A program made the translations under genes and the position numbers. Positions 12,633 through 23,113 of a stretch of DNA of 64,000 nt are shown in pieces. Every line of letters starts with the position of its first letter. The stretch's first letter is position 1. This stretch comes from Dasyornis broadbenti (lineage: Eukaryota; Chordata; Aves; Passeriformes; Dasyornithidae): assembly GCA_013397935.1 (NCBI GenBank), contig VZRN01002233.1:124001-188000 (forward strand), given 5' to 3'. The notes beneath the pieces are model-generated. The model was not told the DNA's origin, did not search any database, and worked only from the letters and a program-made list of their open reading frames with translations.

Positions 12633-13740
12633 CAGCTGCCCAAGCTGAAGAAAGGATTCCATTTCCTTTTTTTTGTTTTTTTTTCCCATATTCAACAATG
12701 CAGCTGGTGCACAGCGAGATGGTTTGGGTTTTTAAAGAAAAGATGTGGAGCATCCTGCTGGGAAGGCAATGGCTTCAGAGTCTGATGAGCTACATCAAGG
12801 AGAATTCAGCCTTAACAGAGATCATCAGTGTTGGACCTGGGCAGAAAAAGCAGCATCTTCAAACGTGGACTGAAGGCAGAGAAGGTGTTGGATGTCAGAA
12901 TGCAGTAGAGAAAATCATGACGATGTTTAAAACAAGCACAGTCACATTTTTCTGCAAGGTCACTTTTTTTCCTGGTGTTTCATCTGGATCATTATTTTGG
13001 CAGCAGAGAAATGCAGTAATTGACAGTGTGGAACCAAGGTCTTCTGCTGGGTACAACCTGGAGTCTGAATGCCAGAGCACTTTGCTGACATCTCGTTCTG
13101 CAGAATTTTATTTTCGTCTGGAGTAACTGTGAACATATAGTTGCTGTCAGAAACATTTAATTGCTGTCAGAACTTGAGGGATGAATTTTTAAATGACGGT
13201 TTCTGTGTTCGGGCGTGAGCACAGCTTCCATCTTTTAAGGGGTCTGTTGACCTGACTGCAGGGTTTGTGTGTCCCAGTGCATTTCAGGGCCATCCTCCAT
13301 CCCTGTGGGAATTGTAGTGACCTTGTGTGTGCCCCGAGAGTTACTGTGATTGAGCACTGGCTTTGTTCTTGCTGAAGAGGTTCAGGTCCATTCAGAGCTG
13401 CCTCAAACTGACACTGCTGAACTCCCTGTCCCCCCAGAATACAGGTACTGATGCCCAGAGTGACCCTCCTGGAGCTTTCTGTCCCACCCATGTATTTTCA
13501 CCTTCCAAAATACAGGCATTTGGAGCAGTTCTCATTTGGCAGTCTGTGGGTGACCTCTATGTGTGGGTGAGCACCAGTGTGAACTCACACCTCTCCCTAA
13601 GCCAGGGTGACCTCCAGACTGACTCTCTTCTGGCAATATCTCAGAGCTCTAACTGAACTGATACTGTGTCAAATACATCCCCATAGTGGGACTTGCACAT
13701 GGAATGGAAAAATAAAACAGCTCCTGCAGCCGTGGCACTG
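12633..13740 (+). other. LRRC47: LRRC47 3' UTR with poly(A) signal
   Basis: Non-coding tail after the LRRC47 stop, with AATAAA at 13711-13716. Only about 300 bp separate this signal from the stop codon of the convergent coiled-coil gene, and I see nothing else in that interval. Confidence 0.55.
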
Positions 13741-14040
13741 TCACTCATTTTAGCATTGGTGGATGTTCAGTTGTGTCACTTAGAAACTTCCCAAAGCAAA
13801 AGTGGGGATTTCACACTTCCCAGCTACTTGTAGCCAACCAAGCTTCAGGCTTCTCTGGGAAGTCAAGAATTACTGCAGATTAAGTGTTACAGTGACTTGT
13901 GCTCTGAGTTGGCTGAAACAATTAAATCAGATACTCCCACAGAACTTTCTTTCGGTAAAATGAATTTAATTTGTTGTAAGGCACCAGCTCAGAGCCGAGA
14001 ACCCAGCGCCTGAGGCTGGTGATGGGTTCTGGCTCAGCCA

Positions 14041-16634
14041 TCAGGGTGTCTTTTCTATCTTGGAAGAGCTCCTTCTCTTTGCAGGTGATGACATGCGGCT
14101 GTCACAGCTGAACAGTGACACCTTGCTACCCTTTTGCTTCAGCCTGTGCTGGAACTCCGTCCGTTGGTTAAAGATTTTCTGAAAATCAGGGGTATGTAAA
14201 GAGGTGGGAAGGCTGAGAGCAGCACTGCAAAGTGTTCACTTACCTCAGGAGTCCCTTGCTGGCTGCTGGAAGCAGAGTTTGGAAGAGCCACATACCTGCA
14301 TTGCCTCCAACACCTCGTCATCCGTGAGCTCAGCTGGGGGGTCCTGGCTGCCCTCCACGCTGAACGTAGCCTGGATTATTTTGCTTCGATACCTTTCAAA
14401 CTTTGGATAAAAGAGGAGAGCAGGTGTGTTTAATCTTTATGTGTAATTCCTTGACATTTGTGTGGATTTACAGAGACTGTGCTGTCAGGCTAGGGCAAAG
14501 GACTGGTGAATGAGGAGGTGGAAGATGTTTATGTGAAATTACAGGCAGTTCGGGCTTCACTGAAAGTGCTGTGGTAATTATGAAGGTCTGGATGGGCACA
14601 TCTGCCTGTAGGAAATGGCTTTAAGGTGGTTCTTGTTACCTTGAGTCTGGAAGGATGTTAGAAATCTGGTGATGTAACTGATCTGAACTCAAGTTTCTCA
14701 AGGGTTTCTGGTATTTGAGGCCTGTTTTCTTTGTAAGTGGCACAAGAGCTGCCTGCTCCACAACTGGGGAGCAAATAGACTGAGATTCCCAAGTGTGTCC
14801 CAAGAGGGAGACAGGGCTCTGAGGTGAAAGAGGCCGTGCCTACCTTGCTGCTGATGCGCTCCAGTGCCACTCTGGTTTGCAGCTCCTTGTGCTGCAGTGC
14901 CTCAACCTGGCTCTGCATCTCCTTCTGAGCCTGTTTCTGCTCCAGGAGCTGGAGGCGGGTGGTCACAACCTTGGCCCGTAGTTGGCTGATTGTCTCCTGT
15001 AACTCACTGGTCAGCTTGTTCTGTTCAGCCAGCTGGGATTCCTGTTCCTTGACAACCTGAGCAGGTACAGAAATTCAGCTGTTACTGGGAGGAAGAAAGT
15101 GAGCAGGTTTGGCCTCATCTTCCCAGGATTTGGTCCAAATGCTTCCTGGGCAAAATCTATGGACTAACAATTTCACCAGTACTGGTAGTTGTTGTTGCTT
15201 GGTGTTTTCTCTAAAACTACTTGGATTGAGTAGGGATTTTTGTGCTAAACTCTCCCAGCCCTAAAACAAGCCCAATGAAGCAAAAAATGCCAGACTTTTA
15301 TGTGGAGGCTTTGCATGAATTACCTGTTGAAGGCTGCGGTTCTCCTCGTCCATCATCACCATAATTTCTTCCTGCTTCTGTTCTTCTGTCAGGCTGCAAA
15401 ACTGGAAGGAGAATATTTTACACTTCAGTTTCACAGCTAGAGGTGCCCTTCCTGCCTGTGAGAGGGAACTGTTGCATAAATCCCAAATTCCCAGCTGCCA
15501 GCTTTCCTGCCAGCCACAGCCTCCACGCTCTGGGGCCTTACCCTGTCAGACACAGCTTGGAGCTGGACTTCTCGTGCTCTGAGCTGCTTCTGGACCATTT
15601 CCCTTTCAGATGTGATTCTCCGAAGCTCAGATTCTTTAATCTCCATCTGTCTTTGCAAGGAAGTGATGGCACCTGTAAAGTTGGAGTACTTCTGTTAGCA
15701 AAGCAAATCTCTGCTGAACGCTCTGTGGCTGCTTTTTTTCAGATGAGCATAAGCAGAGCCACTGTGGGAAATGTCTGGGAGCAGACTGTGGGTCACATTA
15801 ATGCTGCAGCCAGTAGTGATAATGTGGTGATAATGTGGTTTGTGGCGCTTTGCTGGGATGTGGGTTTGTACAGCCTGGAGAAGAAAAGGCTTCAGGGTGA
15901 CCTAATTGTGGCCTTCCAGTACCACAAGAAGCCGACATGTAAAAGTGAGAGAGAGACTGTTTAAAGGGGCCTGGAGTGACAGGACAAGGGAGAATGGCTT
16001 CCCATTGATAGAGAGCTGGGATAGATTGGATATTAGAAAAAATTCCTCCCTGTGGGGGTGGTGAGGCCCTGGTACAGGTTGCCCAGAGAAGCTGTGGCTG
16101 CTCCATCCTTTGAAGTGTCCAAGGCCAGGTTGGACAGGACTTGGAGCACGCTGGGATAGTGGAAAGTGTCCTTGCCCATGACAGGGAGCTGCACTGGATG
16201 AGCTTTAAGGCTCAAGCCATTCTGTGATTCCATGTGTGTTAAACCATCTGACTTTGTGCGAGGTGGGCGCTGCTCTGAGGACACGGAGAGTGGGCACCTC
16301 GAGCCCCGCTTTGCCAGACACTGCTGGGTGCCCTAGGACACTGCTCGAGGCTTTCTCTGCTGGGTTTTCTCATGTTCTCCAGTTCCAAGGAGAAAGTGTT
16401 TTCAAAACGAATGGCATTTCAGCCTCACTCTGTGAGTGACAGAGCACAGAGTAATGTTTTCAAGGTCAAATGAGCCGAATTGAATGAGACCTAGGCAGGT
16501 AAAGGTGTGCTCTGGGCACCTCCCGCGGTACCTGTGGCCATGTTGAGGTCATCCTTGACTTTGCGCAGCTCCTCCCGGAGCTGTCTCGTGATTTCGGTGA
16601 GCGCTGGTCCCTGCGAGCCGGCGTTGGCTTCCAT
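14041..16634 (-). CDS. CCDC27: Short coiled-coil protein, probable CCDC27 orthologue
   Basis: Minus-strand exons in transcript order: 16634-16532 (ATG), 15672-15542, 15401-15324, 15056-14844, 14400-14296 and 14178-14041 (TGA). Lengths sum to a clean 255-residue frame with GT-AG at every junction. Residues ~10-180 are almost continuous heptad-like coiled coil rich in Glu, Gln, Lys and Leu (ESELRRITSEREMVQKQL, LTEEQKQEEIMVMMDEEN, SELQETISQLRAK). After it come a conserved-looking block (FERYRSKIIQATFSVEG, ELTDDEVLEAMQKIFNQR) and a basic serine-rich tail. The name rests on position between LRRC47 and TP73, where mammals have CCDC27, and on the acidic 'TDDEVLEAMQ' C-terminal block. The bird product is far shorter than mammalian CCDC27 (about 650 residues), so it is a reduced orthologue or a different coiled-coil gene. 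It shares a divergent promoter with the fusion gene at 16764. Confidence 0.75.
15866..16232 (+). mobile_element. CR1 3' fragment in first intron of the coiled-coil gene
   Basis: Long CR1 tail in plus orientation (antisense to the host gene): 'tacagcctggagaagaaaag', 'ctggagtgacaggacaaggg', 'attcctccctgtgggggtgg', 'gccaggttggacaggactt', ending 'ccattctgtgattccatg'. Confidence 0.9.
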
Positions 16635-16763
16635 GGCCCGGGGCGGGGGGCCGGGGCAGCGCCAGAGCCTCTCCCGTTGCCGCGGGGCTCGGAGCGGGGC
16701 CGCTGCCGGGCAACGGCGTGAGGCGGGCGAGGCCTTCCGCTTCCGAGTCAGCGGGGCCGGGCC
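16635..16763. promoter_or_regulatory. Divergent CpG-rich promoter with an RFX X-box
   Basis: Only 129 bp separate the start codons of the minus-strand coiled-coil gene and the plus-strand fusion gene. The interval is GC-rich, with GGGGCGGGGGG-type boxes and no TATA. GCTGCCGGGCAAC at 16702-16714 fits the RFX X-box pattern GYTRCC-N-RGYAAC with a 1-bp spacer; an extra GTTGCC half-site lies at 16676-16681. RFX factors drive cilium and axoneme genes in vertebrates, so co-expression in ciliated cells or testis is an inference. Confidence 0.6.
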
Positions 16764-19700
16764 ATGGGGCGGAGGAGGAAGACGCTGCACGACTACGCGG
16801 CCGAGTTCTCGGAGCTGTCGGTGCGGCGGGAGCCGGCGGGGCCGAGCGTTCCGGGCCCGGCCGGCGCTGTGGAGACATTGTTCTGCACCCCGTGCCAGCT
16901 GCCGCTGCGGGTGCGCCGCGACCGCATCCTGGAGCACCTCAGCTCGGGCCGCCACTGCCGCAACCGCCGCCTGCTCCGGCAGCTCGGGCTGCGCGCCCCG
17001 GGGCTCCGGTGAGGGACTGACCGCTGCTTGGGCTCTCCCGGCCCTCACCCGCCTCATCTCAGCCTCACCCGAGCGACTTCTGCTCAGGCTCATCATCTGG
17101 CCCTTTCCCGACTCAGTCGCCTCATCTCTGCCTCTCCTGCCTCATCTCTGCCTCGCCCAGCCGACCCCAGCTCGGGCTCATCCGCTCCTTCTCTGCCTCA
17201 CCCACTTCATCTCAGTCTCACCTGACCCCAAAACAGTGTCCCCAGCAGGACCAGGGCAGTGCCCATCACTCTGTGCTGGGCACTGCTGAGGCCCCTGGAG
17301 CGCCGTGCCCAGTTCTGTCCCTCACTACAAAAGAGACATTGAGGGGCTGGAGCATGTCCAGGGAAGGGAACGGAGCTAGGGAAGGGTGTGGGGAGTCAGT
17401 CCTGTGAGGAGCAGCTGGGGGAGCTGTGGAAGGCACATAGTTCTGTGGTTTAGTTGACAAGGAGGTGATTACCCAGAGGTTGGACCTGATGATCCTGGAG
17501 GTCTTGTCCAATCTTAATGATTCTTTAGTTGTCTCGCTTACCTGACCCCACTCAAGAAGCATTTGAACAATGCCTTCAGACATAGGATAGCATTCTTGGG
17601 GTGTTCTTGTGCAGGGTCAGGACGTGGGCTTGATGATTCTTGTGGGTCTCTTCCAGCTCAGGATATTCTCTGATCTCTGTCTCCTTAGCTCTGCAGGTCC
17701 CGACTCTAGCCTGAGCCTGAGCCTGCCCCTGCCCCTGCCGCTCGACTCATCCTCCCTGCTCTCCCATCCCTCCTTCATCATCACCACTGGATCCAGCACT
17801 GGCTACAGCATGGTGGCCTCCCCACCCTCCTACCCCAAGCTCCTGGCTCCCCACCACCCCATCACTTCTGCACACAGGGATGACCTGACTCCCTCCACCT
17901 CTACTGGCCACCCCTCACCGCTGGCCACCCTCCACACCAGGACTACACCTCTTGGCCAAAGTGGGGCCACACCTGATGCCTCCAGCAGCCCGGCACCCCC
18001 CTCATGTCATGGTGGCAGTGGCAGCGGCGTCGGCCTCGTGCTCTTCGGCGCAGGGTTCATGAGCAAAGCCTTGTTGCAAAGCCTGGTGGAGGAAATGGGC
18101 TGCTGCCTGCTGTACGTGGTGGAGGATCGGTTGGAGGAGGTGGAACGTGCTTTCAGTGCTGAGGTCCCAGCTGGCACCAGGGTGCTGCAGCTGCAGGACG
18201 CCGCCATCGCTCTCGGCGATCCGCGGTACTGACGGCCACAAGCCCCTGTGCGTGGCTCTGCTCAGGGCAGGGGGTTCCATACAAGTCTTGCCTTCCCCTC
18301 TGGGAAACTCTGTAGCAGCCCCAGACTGTGCTTCTCGCCATATATGTGGGAGTGAGGGGCCCTTTTGTCACCTACCTAAGGGTCCCTCAGAAGTCCTTGA
18401 GAAGCTTATCTGGGCTCACATGCCCAGAATGGATGGGAACTCAGAGGAATTTAGTTATAGGCAGTTTTGTTAAGAATATAAAAAATCCCATTTTCTTCCA
18501 TTCCCACAGAACAGTAATAAATGACACCTTCCCTGAGGCCTGCCAGTTTTCCTATCTCAGAATAGTTGGCTGAGATAGGTGGCTCTGGGTACTCTCCGAG
18601 ATAAGTGAGGTTGGTGTAAATAGGGAGGATTGTGGCGTTTTGCTTTGCAGTTGAACTGAAAAATTGTAACATCACTTTAGTGATGGTGTTACAGTCAGGT
18701 CTAAAATTGGTGTTTAAAATATTGCACGAGCAAAAGGCAGAGCTTTTAGGAAAGACTGGTTTGATACTAGAAAGTGAAGAATCACATTGGTCACTTGTTC
18801 AGCAGCTCCACCACATGAGCAGTTTGAATTTCTCTGTGTGTTTTAACTGGCAGGATTTAACTCCTTTTTAAAGGACACCTTTAAAATATGTTCTCCTCTA
18901 AGATGCAGGAAAAGCAGTGCAATTCCATTGTGGCACTTGTGATTTTAACCTATGTGTGTCTCTCCATATTTCAGCCTTGAAGCAGGCACTGAGTTCCTTT
19001 TATAACCCAGCTGGCTCTTCCAGAGCAGTGGGATTTAAGGCTTTTTTAACTGCAACCAAAAGGAGCTTTTGAGCATTGTTCATTCTAGTAAAAACCTCAT
19101 CCTCACTGAAGATCTCTCTTGATTCCTGCAGGGTGTCTGGAGCTGTTATTTGTTCCCCACCTGACAAAGCCCCTGAGATGGTAAGAGATGCCTTACGAGC
19201 AGGTAAGAGGAGCAGCTGCACATTCAGCTTTTCCCTGTGCCCGTTGATGTGCACTTGTGAGTGTGTTCATGTTTCAGCAGCACCCATGAAGCTATGCAGA
19301 CTCTAATTGTGTGATTAAAGTGCTGACACTGATGTTAATGGCTGGACACCAGTGGAGTTTGTGCTGTGCTGATCCCAGTGTGACTGGGCAGTGTCTCATC
19401 CTAAAATCCCGCCTGGAGACACAGAAAAGCTGTCACCCCAACAGTCCCACTCCTGGGTTTTGGAATGGCTGAAACCACAGCGGGCAGCCAGAAGGGAGTA
19501 AATGCCATCAAAAACCTGAAATGTAATGAGCTGTGTACATTAGTGTAAGATCAAGGTGTTTTGTGCAGCTGTGTCTCCCCTGAGTGCTGGGTCTGTCCTG
19601 TTTTGCACAGGTAAAGGTGTGTTCTGCGAGGGGCTGCCCAGCTTGGACAGGCAGACAGCAGAAGCCTGTTTTGATGAGGCCAACAGGTGTGGGAGGCCAC

Positions 19701-22700
19701 TCGTGTGCGGGTTCTACAAGTAAGACCAGTGAATGTCCTCTGATTTATTTTTAATAAAATCACTTGTCTGGAAGCAGCACTGATTTCTCAGGCTTTCCTC
19801 ACTTTGTCCTCAAATCAGCTTGGTTTCACCTCATGCTTTGTTTACCTTGGAAGGCGCTTTGACCCAGCCCTGCAGTTCTTGTACAAGAAGGTGCGGGACA
19901 GCCGGGCACTGGGCAGGATCCACCAGATATCCACCATCAGCAGCCTCTATCCAGCAGCCTCTCTGAGCCTCCTGAAAGCCTCAGGTACCCAGCAGGTTCC
20001 TGCTGAAGAGTCTGGGCTTGAATTGGAGTCACTTGGGTGGGAAAGGACCTTAAAGCTCATCTGTTCCACACCCTGCCATGGGCAGAGACACCTTCTACCA
20101 GACCAGGTTGATCCAAGCCCCATCCAACCCAGCCTAGGAAAGCCTCTTACTGCATTCTGTGGGAATTCCCCTGTGTTTGTAGAGCCTTAAGATCCATGGG
20201 GTTTTTTTGAGGAGTGTTTTCTTTACCAAACTTCATTTCTGTGCATGTTTTTGTCCCTTTGGTACTAGTTTTTTCACTGTGGGGGCTTTTTGTACCATCT
20301 CCGTGCAGTTCAGAAGTGTACCTTGGCTGTAGGTTTCAACGTGGAGACATTAACGCTCAGTTTTGATTCTTCCAGGTGGAATTTTTTACAATGCTGCCGT
20401 GCATGACATAGATATTATCAGTTTGTTGTTGGGAGAGAGTGTGCCAGATACAGTATTTTCCCTGGGCCATGCCTTCTGTGCAGGTAAGAATGAGTCTTTT
20501 GATGGTTTATTGAGTACCTCTGGACTTTGGTGTTAAAATTGGAAAGAAAAAGTGAACGAGAGCATGGTAGCCATGACAATTGTTCCATCATGGAGCAGTT
20601 GAAAAACCAGGCTGGTGAAACAGAAGACAGGTTCCTCAGCGGTATTTGGTGAGGATCTCTGAATTTGGTGAATCTCCTGCTGATGTGGAGCAGTTACTGT
20701 GGAGTTATCATTGAACATTGCTCTGAAGGACACCAGGTTTGGAACCAGAGTGCAGAAAATATTGGGCAAAGCTTTGAGCTCACAAGAGTGTCAAAGAAAT
20801 GTTCATTCTCTGCTTTCTCTGGCCCTTCCCTGTGGATCCCAGCACGAAGCTGTGAGTTTGCTCTGGGTCGTGTCAGGCTGACGGGCATGCTCTGGGTTAC
20901 CACACTCATTTAAGCAAACCATAAAAGGTGGAAACTGCCATTTTTGAAATGGAAATGCAGAGTTTTAATTAAGGTAATTGCAGCAGCTGCCAAGCTTGGC
21001 TAGCTGGGGTGAGGAGGGGCAGGATGCTATGCTCTTCTCCGTGGCACAGCATTGAAATGCAGCAAACAAGAGCCCCCCAGGAGGGTTCTGTACCCTCTGC
21101 CTCGCTCCAGCAACGTGCTGGAAATTGCCTGATCCTGGTTGGAATGAGCTGCAAAGACAAATGTTTGGAAGCAGAGGTGGGTGCCCTCATTAGGGAGAGC
21201 TGCAGGCTGGGAAGGTGTAGTTGGGCCTGGGGCTGTGTGTTCCTGCAGGAGCTGCCTGTTCTCCATCAGGAATGCTGGTGGAGCAGCTGGAGTGCTGTCA
21301 CCAGTGTGCCCTGTGGGAAGGTGTCACAGAGGCAGTGTCGCCTCTTGAAGGAAGAAGAGCAGTTGGTGCTCTTAGAATGCTTAGAGTGGTGCTTAGAATG
21401 TGCTGCTTTGCTGTTCCTGCGGTGAGCCACGCCTGTTCTGTCCCCAGACATGGGCTGCATGAGGGATGTGGACATGGTTACCATCAGCATGAAGTTCCCC
21501 AGCGGAGCCATTGTCACTCTGGATCTCAGCCAGCACTGCACCAGGAGCTGTGACCAGCGGCTGGAGGTGGGGTCCTGCTGCTCCATCAAGTCTGTTGTTG
21601 ACTCCACAGCCCAGGACAAGTTTTCCCCTGTGTGTGTTCCCCCGTGTGCCTGCCTGCAGCACGTTTCCCAAAACCCCTCTGTGACAGAGTCACAGAATCA
21701 CTGAGGTTGGAAAAGACTTCCAGGACCATCGAGTCCAACCTGTGACCAATCCCCAACTTGTCACCCAGACCAGCACTCTGAGTGCCATATCCAGTTGTTG
21801 GGCAGTCACCTCAGCAGCAGTGGATTCTTGTCCTTGTTCAATCTACAATCCACTTTCTCTTTTTTTAGCCAAATTTTCTCTCTCTCCCATGCATTCTGTC
21901 GTGTTATGAGCTGCATGAATCATACCAGAGCAGGAGCTGGTGTCAGCTCGCCTGAGGCTGAAATTTTGCACATTTCCTTTGTCCTTTCCAGGGTGATTTC
22001 AGGTGTGATTCAGTTCAGCATATTAAAGGGGAAGAAAAGTGTAAATTCCTGCAGCCATGAATAACTTGGGGAGGAATTTTGGTTAAACAGTTAGAAAAGG
22101 TGCTTTGCTCAAGATGAGGTATCAGACAGGCAGAAGCTGCTGTACTACAGCTTGACCCTGGTGTTTCTGCCGTGTCTGAGCCATACCAGGGTTGGGGCAG
22201 GTGTGACTCCTCATTTCAGAACCTACTTTTATCTTGGCTGTACAAACCAGGGCTTCTCTAACCTGGCCAGGTATGTGAGATCGAAAGTGTGATAACTTAA
22301 AAACATCATTTCTTCCCTGTTTTGCTCCTTCCCTCAGGTTCATGGGTCTCAAGGGACATTACGGGTGGACAACCAGAACCCCCTGGGCATCACAGAGCAC
22401 GGGACTTCCGTGTCCATCTGTCCCCAAACCCAGGCTGAGCGCTACAGAGATGCACACAGGGAGCTCTTCAGGCACTTCCTGAGAATGCTGAAAGGTGAAA
22501 CTAGTGGCTGGTGTTGCTTTGAATTGGCTTTATCGAGGGATACACTGTCAGGTCATGGAGATAGGTGAGGGATGGAGTGTTGATCTGAAACTCTGTGCTG
22601 GGAAGAAATAAGAGTTGGGAAGGGAAATTGCCTTGGACCTCACTGTCTTTGTAATGGAAGCAGCTGTTTGACCCTCGACTGGGGTCCTGGCTGCCCAGGA

Positions 22701-23113
22701 GTAAAAATCACAGAATCATGGAGTGGGTTGGGTAGGAATAGACTTTAAAGATTGTCTAGCCTAAGACGTTTTTGTTCAACAGTGTTTTTTGTTGTTGTGG
22801 CTGCATTGACAGGACAGGAGGAGGGGGGTGAAATGTTTTAAATCCTGCGGCCCCAGTGCCGGGATCTGTGCTCACAGGGGACCATGGGTTCCATCTAGGG
22901 CTTTGTTCCTGTCCCACAGGCCAGGAGCCCCCTGTGATCACCAAGGAGCAGTTCCTCTGGACGATCCAGGTTGCTGCAGCGGCTGAGCAGTCCTGGAAGA
23001 ATGGATCTGCTGTGGACCTGTTCAGAGGTGCCTCAGATCCAGCTGGAGTCAAGGCTGAGGTCGTTTCGTGTGACAATCACTCCGCTGGGACACAGGGAGG
23101 ACTTCCCACCTAG
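16764..23113 (+). CDS. CGGBP1-like zinc finger fused to a Gfo/Idh/MocA (inositol dehydrogenase-like) oxidoreductase domain
   Basis: Nine exons: 16764-17008, 17689-18225, 19132-19202, 19611-19719, 19854-19984, 20376-20483, 21448-21566, 22338-22494 and 22920-23113 (TAG). They total 1671 bp, 556 residues, with every phase consistent. Exon 1 encodes a C-x2-C-x13-H-x5-H finger (Cys41, Cys44, His58, His64; LFCTPCQLPLRVRRDRILEH) resembling the CGGBP1 BED/hAT-type finger. Residues 83-194 are a Ser/Pro/Thr-rich linker. From ~195 a Rossmann fold (VGLVLFGAGFMS, AVICSPPDKAPEM, GKGVFCEGLPS) and the Gfo/Idh C-terminal domain (GGIFYNAAVHDIDI, VHGSQGTLRVDN) follow. The third glycine of GxGxxG is Ser207; the Lys of the usual EKP is Gly292; the Asp four residues before the conserved His374 is Asn370. 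A catalytically weakened or dead enzyme is therefore likely. The plus-strand context has TP73 convergent downstream. I know of no assigned function; bacterial relatives oxidise myo-inositol or sugars with NAD. Confidence 0.85.
17040..17230. repeat. Pyrimidine-rich degenerate CTCAYC repeat in fusion-gene intron 1
   Basis: Loose iterations of 'gcctcatctcagcctcacc' and 'ctgcctcacccacttcatct' extend from just after the exon 1 donor. It is a low-complexity CT-rich tract with units of about 20-30 bp. Confidence 0.6.
17243..17528 (+). mobile_element. CR1 3' fragment in fusion-gene intron 1
   Basis: CR1 tail of a different subfamily from the common copies here: 'cagcaggaccagggcagtg', 'ctggagcatgtccagggaag', 'gaggttggacctgatgatcc', ending near 'cttaatgattctttag'. 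Confidence 0.8.
17617..17680 (+). mobile_element. Short CR1 3' terminus abutting the fusion-gene exon 2 acceptor
   Basis: 'gggcttgatgattcttgtgg' followed by 'gtctcttccagctcaggata' matches the last ~60 bp of a CR1 element. Its terminal repeat (ttctctgatctctg) runs straight into the acceptor 'tctccttag' at 17688. Confidence 0.7.
20022..20141 (-). mobile_element. CR1 3' fragment in fusion-gene intron 5
   Basis: The plus strand shows the inverted CR1 terminus: 'gggtgggaaaggaccttaaa', 'gccatgggcagagacacctt', 'catccaacccagcctagg'. Confidence 0.8.
21686..21795 (-). mobile_element. CR1 3' fragment in fusion-gene intron 7
   Basis: Inverted CR1 end: 'gagtcacagaatcactgagg', 'ttggaaaagacttccaggac', 'catcgagtccaacctgtgac'. 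Confidence 0.85.
22707..22770 (-). mobile_element. Short CR1 3' fragment in fusion-gene intron 8
   Basis: 'aatcacagaatcatggagtg' and 'ggttgggtaggaatagactt' are the diverged, inverted terminus of a CR1 element. Confidence 0.7.

Noticed and set aside
13741..14040. Possible SMIM1 gene (adjacent to LRRC47 in mammals)
   Set aside because: No exon resembling the small single-pass membrane protein was found on either strand between LRRC47 and TP73.
17696..17700. Alternative acceptor 'ctctgcag' for fusion-gene exon 2
   Set aside because: Joining exon 1 to 17697 gives a stop within four codons; only 17689 preserves the frame.
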